In this document: in pieces, positions 59,122 through 64,000 of the stretch
How positions within the stretch are numbered: position 1 is the stretch's first letter
How the letters are laid out: the number at the start of each line of letters is the position of its first letter
Assembly: GCA_946803715.1 (NCBI GenBank)
Contig: CAMPET010000044.1
Location: 258,134 to 322,133 of the forward strand
Direction of reading: 5' to 3'
DNA: 64,000 nucleotides
From: Beroe ovata
Taxonomy: Eukaryota > Ctenophora > Nuda > Beroida > Beroidae
Made by a program: the position numbers and the translations under genes
Notes under the pieces: generated by a model
What the model was told of the DNA's origin: nothing
The model's input: only the letters and a program-made list of their open reading frames with translations
The model's database searches: none

Positions 59122-60447
59122 ATGGTAAAGATAACTGAAGACCTCATCCGGAAACGGGCGGAGCACAATGAGGGCCTCATATTTTCACTTGAAGAGATAA
59201 GTCTTCATCAGAGTGATATTGAGAAGATTGAAAACATTGATAAATGGTGTCGTGATCTCAAGATACTCTATCTGCAGAGCAATCTGATTGATAAAATCGA
59301 GAATGTAGGGAAGTTAAAGCAACTGGAGTATATCAACTTAGCACTGAACAATATACAGAAAGTGGAGAATTTAGAGAAGTGTGAAAATCTTAAGAAACTC
59401 GACTTGACGGTCAATTTTATTGCTGAGTTAACATCAATTGAATCCTTGAAGAACAACATATTTTTGGAGGAAATGTATATGACTGGGAACCCGTGCTCGA
59501 AATTTGACAATTACAGAGAATTTGTTGTTGCAACATTGCCCACATTGCAACGTCTTGATGGCACTGAGGTTACAAATACAGAGCGATTAGAAGCATTACA
59601 AAGTCTTAAAGCGATCAGAGAATCCATTGTTTATCAGCAAACTGATTACTTCATTCAACAGCAGAAAACAAAAGAAGGGAAAGGGGGTCGTTGGTACACT
59701 GACATAGGAGCTGAAACAGATCAACCTTGTACGATCACAGAATTGACTGAGGAAGATCAGAAAAAGCAGAGAGACGAATACTGGAACACACCCTGCGAGT
59801 ATACACCCGAAACTAGGAAAGAAGTCCATCAAAAATTGGAAGCTGACAGAGCAGCTGTCGAGGAACAGCGGAAAGATGTCCGAACGAACAAAGTCCCAAA
59901 AAGGGAAACAGTGTTGGAACGCGACGGCAAAAGATTGTGCTTGAATCAGGGGAAATGGCCGTTTCTCCTCGACGATACCACTGATCCGAATAATGTGAAG
60001 TTGGAAGTATCGTTACCGAAGCATTTGTCCACACACAATGTTGATGTTGATGTACAACCAACTTTTGTAAAGATTGTCGCTGAAGGAAGGACATTCCAGC
60101 TTGTTCTAAATGAGGAGGTCAGCCCTGACTCTAGCTCATGTCAGAGGTCACAAGTAACGGGAGTTCTTGTTGTCACAATGCCAACAGTCGAACAAAAATT
60201 TGTTCAATCTAGAAAAGAACCTAAATCCGATTTCAGAGAAGAGAACTCCAAGTTTGTCGATAAGGAGAACAAACCGAAATCAAATTATCTCGAGTTTGAT
60301 TCTAAGACAGATTCAGATTTAGACTTCAGTAATATTGTCAGTGATGCATCGAAATCGAAGCCGATGATGACCAATCGGACAAAAATCAAGGAAAAAGCGG
60401 TTTCGGCCGATTTCGTTGATGATCCCGATGTTCCTCCACTGTTTTGA
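59122..60447 (+). CDS. DNAAF11: Dynein axonemal assembly factor 11 (LRRC6/tilB)
   Basis: Single uninterrupted ORF, 441 aa (human 466). DNAAF11 is a cytoplasmic factor needed to preassemble inner and outer dynein arms of motile cilia; human loss causes primary ciliary dyskinesia. Opens MVKITEDLIRKRAEHNEG; then LRRs with ILYLQSNLIDKIENVGKL, LEYINLALNNIQKVENL and LKKLDLTVNFIAELTSI; LRR cap GNPCSKFDNYREFVVATLP; linker with GGRWYTDI and a charged coiled coil (residues about 210-260); CS/p23-like domain with DVDVQPTFVKIV, FQLVLNEEV and SSSCQRSQVTG; ending in DDPDVPPLF, the same end as the human protein (NPEVPPLI). The vertebrate gene has a dozen exons; here there are none. Followed 293 bp later by another ciliary gene in the same direction. 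Confidence 0.97.
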   Translation: MVKITEDLIRKRAEHNEGLIFSLEEISLHQSDIEKIENIDKWCRDLKILYLQSNLIDKIENVGKLKQLEYINLALNNIQKVENLEKCENLKKLDLTVNFIAELTSIESLKNNIFLEEMYMTGNPCSKFDNYREFVVATLPTLQRLDGTEVTNTERLEALQSLKAIRESIVYQQTDYFIQQQKTKEGKGGRWYTDIGAETDQPCTITELTEEDQKKQRDEYWNTPCEYTPETRKEVHQKLEADRAAVEEQRKDVRTNKVPKRETVLERDGKRLCLNQGKWPFLLDDTTDPNNVKLEVSLPKHLSTHNVDVDVQPTFVKIVAEGRTFQLVLNEEVSPDSSSCQRSQVTGVLVVTMPTVEQKFVQSRKEPKSDFREENSKFVDKENKPKSNYLEFDSKTDSDLDFSNIVSDASKSKPMMTNRTKIKEKAVSADFVDDPDVPPLF

Positions 60448-60740
60448 TTAATTTGTGGGATTTTTTTGCAATTCCCTGTCTGACTGTTATGAAAGCTTGC
60501 TTTTCAATTTTTATTGTGTTGTGAGAGGCGGAATGATGGATATTTTACTTTTTATTTCATGTTACTGGGGCATGTTATTTGTGATGCAAGTGTGCTATTT
60601 TTTGAGATTTTTATACCAGAGTAGAAACGGTTTGTCTGATTCATTGCTACATTGTGATACTTGCCTTGAGTTTGCCCATATTATGAAAGCATTCATCGCA
60701 ATTTTCTCCATCCTAATCAACCATCATCATTGTAGGAACC

Positions 60741-63700
60741 ATGATTGAGATGAAGACCTCACAACCCCAACTCTCACTCAAAGACCAGGTTCGTCAGCGA
60801 CGTCGTGATTTGAACTTCACCGCGGAAACTTCAATGAGTGAGTCAGTGTTACAGGAAACTACTATCTTGGAAGAATCTCTTGCCAAATCCAAGAATCTGG
60901 AAGGAAGTAAGTTGATGAGTAGCATGATGCAACGTCGACAACAACGGAAACAAGATATGGATGTGAGTATGGGTCGGACTACGAAGAACGAGGCGGAGAT
61001 CCCAAGTATACCGACAATTAACATTGAGGGGGAAGAGGAGGAGGGGGAGGATGAATCCGTTTTGAAACCAGCGAATTTGACTGCGTCGGTCAATCTCAGT
61101 GCATCAATCAGGGATAGGTTGAAGGACCGTGCTAAGCAATCTATGGACACGGCACTTCAGAATGAGCCCCAGAGAAAACTAAGAGGGTTGCGAAATAGAG
61201 AGCTACAGACACGATTCGATATCGCATCAGACACCACGGCGCCAAGCGATGACAGAGAGAACAAGGAAAATGAATCAGGCGAGAGCGAGCAGGTCAGTTC
61301 TGAGTCGGGACTACGGTGGAAGACACTTGCTAAGCGAGGAAAGTTGAAGAAAGAAGCTGAGATCTTGGAGGACGTTGATGAGTACTCGTTCTTCACGAAG
61401 GACTACGAAGCACCGTCCTCACAGAAACAATCTTCACGGCGTGGATCCACGGCAGCAATCGGCTCAGACCCGGAAATAGACGACGCTAACTTTGCACAAT
61501 ATGACAGTTTGCACGTGCTAAGTAAACCGATTGTTTCTAATCGCGATGCTTCAGGCGTCCTGTTTGTCCCATCAACCAGGCCCACTGAAACTGTGACTCT
61601 TCACGGTGGTAATCCCTGTTTCCTCGAGGAGGAGGGAATATACGTAGGTGAACCCCCGGGCATGAACAACGGGAGTTGGAACAAGATGGAACAGAGGTTG
61701 ATCCAAACTGAGGGGGGAAAGAAGTGGTTTGGGATCGATGGCAACATGATTGTCGCACCCGATCCATTGAAACAAATCTCCTCACGGCCTATGATCAATT
61801 TCGAGGTTGATCGATCGATCCAGTGCCAAGCTAAGTGTGTCTCAACTACTCACGCTGGGAAACTGATTGGGGAACGGACAGTGAATCAGTTATCTGTCAA
61901 TATTGCCCAAGTTCAATTCACCCACCACCCACTCTTCTCTAAGGAACATGTCCTGGTTGCACAACTGAAAGATGTCTACACCCAATATCTCGATCGACAG
62001 CGACTTCAGTTATCATCTCACTTGGATGACAGGTTAAGATCACTTCGGGACGCAGTTAAAGAACTGAAAACCTCGCTGGGCAGTAAACCGTGGGACTTGA
62101 GTAAACCATTCAACAAGGATTGTGTAGCAAATCTTGAGGATTACCAGGAGGAAGTGAGGAAAGTTCGAGAAATGAGCGATTTGGAATGTCTGAAGGACAA
62201 GCAGATGATAACAGGAATACTTACCGTGTGGAAGGAGATCAAAGAACTCCGTGAGACTCAAGGTTTCGTAGCGACCAATGCTAAAATCCTGGTTTACCGA
62301 GAAGAAGTGGATTTCTCGAGGGAGGATAGAGATTGGCAGCAGAGGATACGATGTACGTTTGAGGAAATGAAAGAAGAAGCTCTTGAGGAGTATGAGGAGA
62401 GAAACCGAGTGTATAGGAGTGAATTGAGTGATTGGAAAGCAAAGGCTCGGGAAAGGAAGAAAAAGAAGGGTAAGAAGAAAGAGGTTGAGGAGGTTGGGGA
62501 GGGAGCACAAGATGTGGCAGATGAGCAACAATCAGATGAAAACTTGTCCACTCCAAAACCCGTAGCTCCTGAAAAGCCGAACTTGAACAGTTTGCTCAAT
62601 GAGATTCAGAGCAATTCCTCTCGCTGTAGAAAGATACCGGGAGACCCTATCCTCAAGTTGGAACTCACTCACACAGTCACAATCACTCCCATTGAAGAGT
62701 GCCCTGCTGGTGAACAGAAACGCAGGAAAGAACTGCAGAAAGCATCTTACTACGGTAAGCTCTTTTACAATAATAACGAGGTTTTGAAAGTTGGTGCTGC
62801 TTCTCCAACATCAGATTTCGTTATCAATTTCGGAGAGCACATCTGTCTACAAGTGGTCCACTGGCCGGAAAGTATCAAATTTGAACTGTGGGGCGTGTCT
62901 GATAAGCTGACCGATGTGTTTCTAGAGGTGCCTCCCAATGATAGACACACAGGCAACACTCGAGTCGAAGCTATCGAGTTCAGCTCTAATCAGAAGATGA
63001 CCTTCCCTAACACTACTGCTGTGGGCAGTGGAGTGCCGGAAACTGCAGAGGGGAAGATTTTGCTGACCTCTGGGAAGCTAGCTGGCTCGACTGCATGGAT
63101 GAAAGATAGTACTGGCAGGATCCTAGCACCTCACAGACAAGATGCTGCCGCCAGCTTTGGGAGAGCTGATCCTGTTCATGCCATTGGAGCACGGAGTCTC
63201 AATGACATGGATAAAGTGATCCAGTGGATCAGCGATGCTAAACTGGACCCCAACGACCCGAGAAATGCTCCACTTCTTCATCTTATGAACAAAACGAAGA
63301 AAGATCTTCCTTCTGACACAAAGTACTTCCGTCTCGACCACTTGGAGAAGCAAACTTACTTTGCCTCCAGTGAAGAAATCGAGAACGATAAACGATTTAA
63401 AGTTCTGTCACTCCGAAACCAAGGTGTCCCAGAATACAAACCCATGAAGATGGTCCCCATGTTCGCATCCGAAGTGAACCATTTCGAGTTAGTTCACGCT
63501 GAGAAAGAGGAAAAAGTGGCCCTGAAGGAGGAGGGTGATGTATTCCATCATCACCGTCTCGCAGTTACCCGTTTTCTGCAGAGTATTCAGGAGAAGATTG
63601 TATCCAGATCTCAGAGCGTCAGACCGATGATAGAATTGTCTGATGTCGTGGTCGAGGAACAAGTCCCTGATATCAGTACTCTGGGTAGGAGCATCGCCAA

Positions 63701-64000
63701 ACTTCTGGAGCCCAGACACCCCCTGAGACCGCAGCGAAAGGAGCGGAAGAAGGTGACAACTCAAGCAGTTGGCGTGACTAAGGTGGACCTACTTATCAAT
63801 GTTTCCCAAGCTCAATGCCTCCCAATCAGGAGAAAAACAGGGATAGATAACAGAGTTGGACCTGACTCCACTATCAGGTCGACTGTTCAACTTCGTCCAT
63901 TTGTTGAGGTCACTTTCCAGAGGAAGAGTAAAGTCACTCATGCTGCTGATGGACCAAATCCATGCTGGAATCAAGAGCTTGTCCTTCCTCTCAATGTTAT
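60741..64000 (+). CDS. CC2D2A: CC2D2A, ciliary transition-zone protein (3' end beyond window)
   Basis: Open from ATG 60741 to the window end, 1,086 codons without a break (human 1,620 aa in total). CC2D2A is part of the MKS/B9 module at the ciliary transition zone, with TMEM and B9D proteins; mutations cause Joubert and Meckel syndromes. Visible parts: polar N-terminus; PCFLEEEGIYVGEPPG and KKWFGIDGNMI block; coiled-coil/Lys-Glu stretch around residues 540-590; the conserved N-C2 region (KLELTHTVTITPIEECP..., YGKLFYNNNEVLK, VINFGEHICLQV); and the start of the first C2 domain at the edge (KVDLLINVSQAQCLPI, PFVEVTFQRK, NPCWNQELVLPL). ATG sits 5 nt after a cattgtag acceptor, so a noncoding 5' exon or leader is likely. 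The human gene has more than 35 exons; a 3.2-kb intronless stretch is unusual beside intron-rich neighbours. Confidence 0.95.
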   Translation, partial: MIEMKTSQPQLSLKDQVRQRRRDLNFTAETSMSESVLQETTILEESLAKSKNLEGSKLMSSMMQRRQQRKQDMDVSMGRTTKNEAEIPSIPTINIEGEEEEGEDESVLKPANLTASVNLSASIRDRLKDRAKQSMDTALQNEPQRKLRGLRNRELQTRFDIASDTTAPSDDRENKENESGESEQVSSESGLRWKTLAKRGKLKKEAEILEDVDEYSFFTKDYEAPSSQKQSSRRGSTAAIGSDPEIDDANFAQYDSLHVLSKPIVSNRDASGVLFVPSTRPTETVTLHGGNPCFLEEEGIYVGEPPGMNNGSWNKMEQRLIQTEGGKKWFGIDGNMIVAPDPLKQISSRPMINFEVDRSIQCQAKCVSTTHAGKLIGERTVNQLSVNIAQVQFTHHPLFSKEHVLVAQLKDVYTQYLDRQRLQLSSHLDDRLRSLRDAVKELKTSLGSKPWDLSKPFNKDCVANLEDYQEEVRKVREMSDLECLKDKQMITGILTVWKEIKELRETQGFVATNAKILVYREEVDFSREDRDWQQRIRCTFEEMKEEALEEYEERNRVYRSELSDWKAKARERKKKKGKKKEVEEVGEGAQDVADEQQSDENLSTPKPVAPEKPNLNSLLNEIQSNSSRCRKIPGDPILKLELTHTVTITPIEECPAGEQKRRKELQKASYYGKLFYNNNEVLKVGAASPTSDFVINFGEHICLQVVHWPESIKFELWGVSDKLTDVFLEVPPNDRHTGNTRVEAIEFSSNQKMTFPNTTAVGSGVPETAEGKILLTSGKLAGSTAWMKDSTGRILAPHRQDAAASFGRADPVHAIGARSLNDMDKVIQWISDAKLDPNDPRNAPLLHLMNKTKKDLPSDTKYFRLDHLEKQTYFASSEEIENDKRFKVLSLRNQGVPEYKPMKMVPMFASEVNHFELVHAEKEEKVALKEEGDVFHHHRLAVTRFLQSIQEKIVSRSQSVRPMIELSDVVVEEQVPDISTLGRSIAKLLEPRHPLRPQRKERKKVTTQAVGVTKVDLLINVSQAQCLPIRRKTGIDNRVGPDSTIRSTVQLRPFVEVTFQRKSKVTHAADGPNPCWNQELVLPLNV

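Overview
The window is nuclear DNA from an animal. It has intron-rich genes with short GT-AG introns and homologues of metazoan genes: a Src-family kinase, Hakai/CBLL1, a PHF20-like NSL-complex protein, geminin, ZRANB3, DNAAF11 and CC2D2A. It also has two divergent rhodopsin-class GPCRs, CA/GT microsatellites, and many palindromic MITE-like elements with GC-rich (cgcg) cores. The gene set fits an early-branching metazoan such as a sponge or cnidarian. I cannot fix the species from sequence alone. Gene models below were spliced by eye; for every full model the exon lengths sum to an exact multiple of three.

Layout. 155-581 (+): last two exons of a Src-type tyrosine kinase. 2101-5320 (-): Hakai/CBLL1 E3 ligase, 8 exons. 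5321-8948: repeat-rich spacer. 8949-19926 (-): a very long PHF20-like protein, 24 exons, about 2,411 aa. 20186-21536 (-): SNRNP27. 22068-22822 (-): geminin. 24.2-26.6 kb: a duplicated block around an isolated N. 26120-30272 (+): an unrecognised receptor-like membrane RING protein. 30692-31786 (-): a D-Ala-D-Ala-ligase-like ATP-grasp enzyme. 32-39.8 kb: palindromes, tandem repeats and two more N-joined duplications. 39888-48367 (-): ZRANB3, 16 exons, with GPCR 1 (46964-48007, +) inside intron 2. 48758-49460 (-): MRPL12. 49.5-52.5 kb: transposon-rich. 52500-57244 (-): a partial EGF/transmembrane gene with GPCR 2 (55534-56604, +) in an intron. 59122-60447 (+): DNAAF11. 60741-end (+): CC2D2A, cut by the window edge.

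Functional themes. Several neighbours act in nuclear and chromatin processes (Hakai in the m6A-writer complex, PHF20-like in histone acetylation, SNRNP27 in splicing, geminin in replication licensing, ZRANB3 in fork restart). The right edge pairs two ciliary genes, DNAAF11 and CC2D2A, in the same direction 293 bp apart; both are uninterrupted here although the neighbouring genes are rich in introns.

Assembly. Two long N gaps (26932-27368, 52733-53138) are present. Many isolated single Ns sit between near-identical copies of the same sequence, so several 'tandem duplications' are probably unmerged haplotypes. They are useful because they reveal transposon insertions with matching empty sites.
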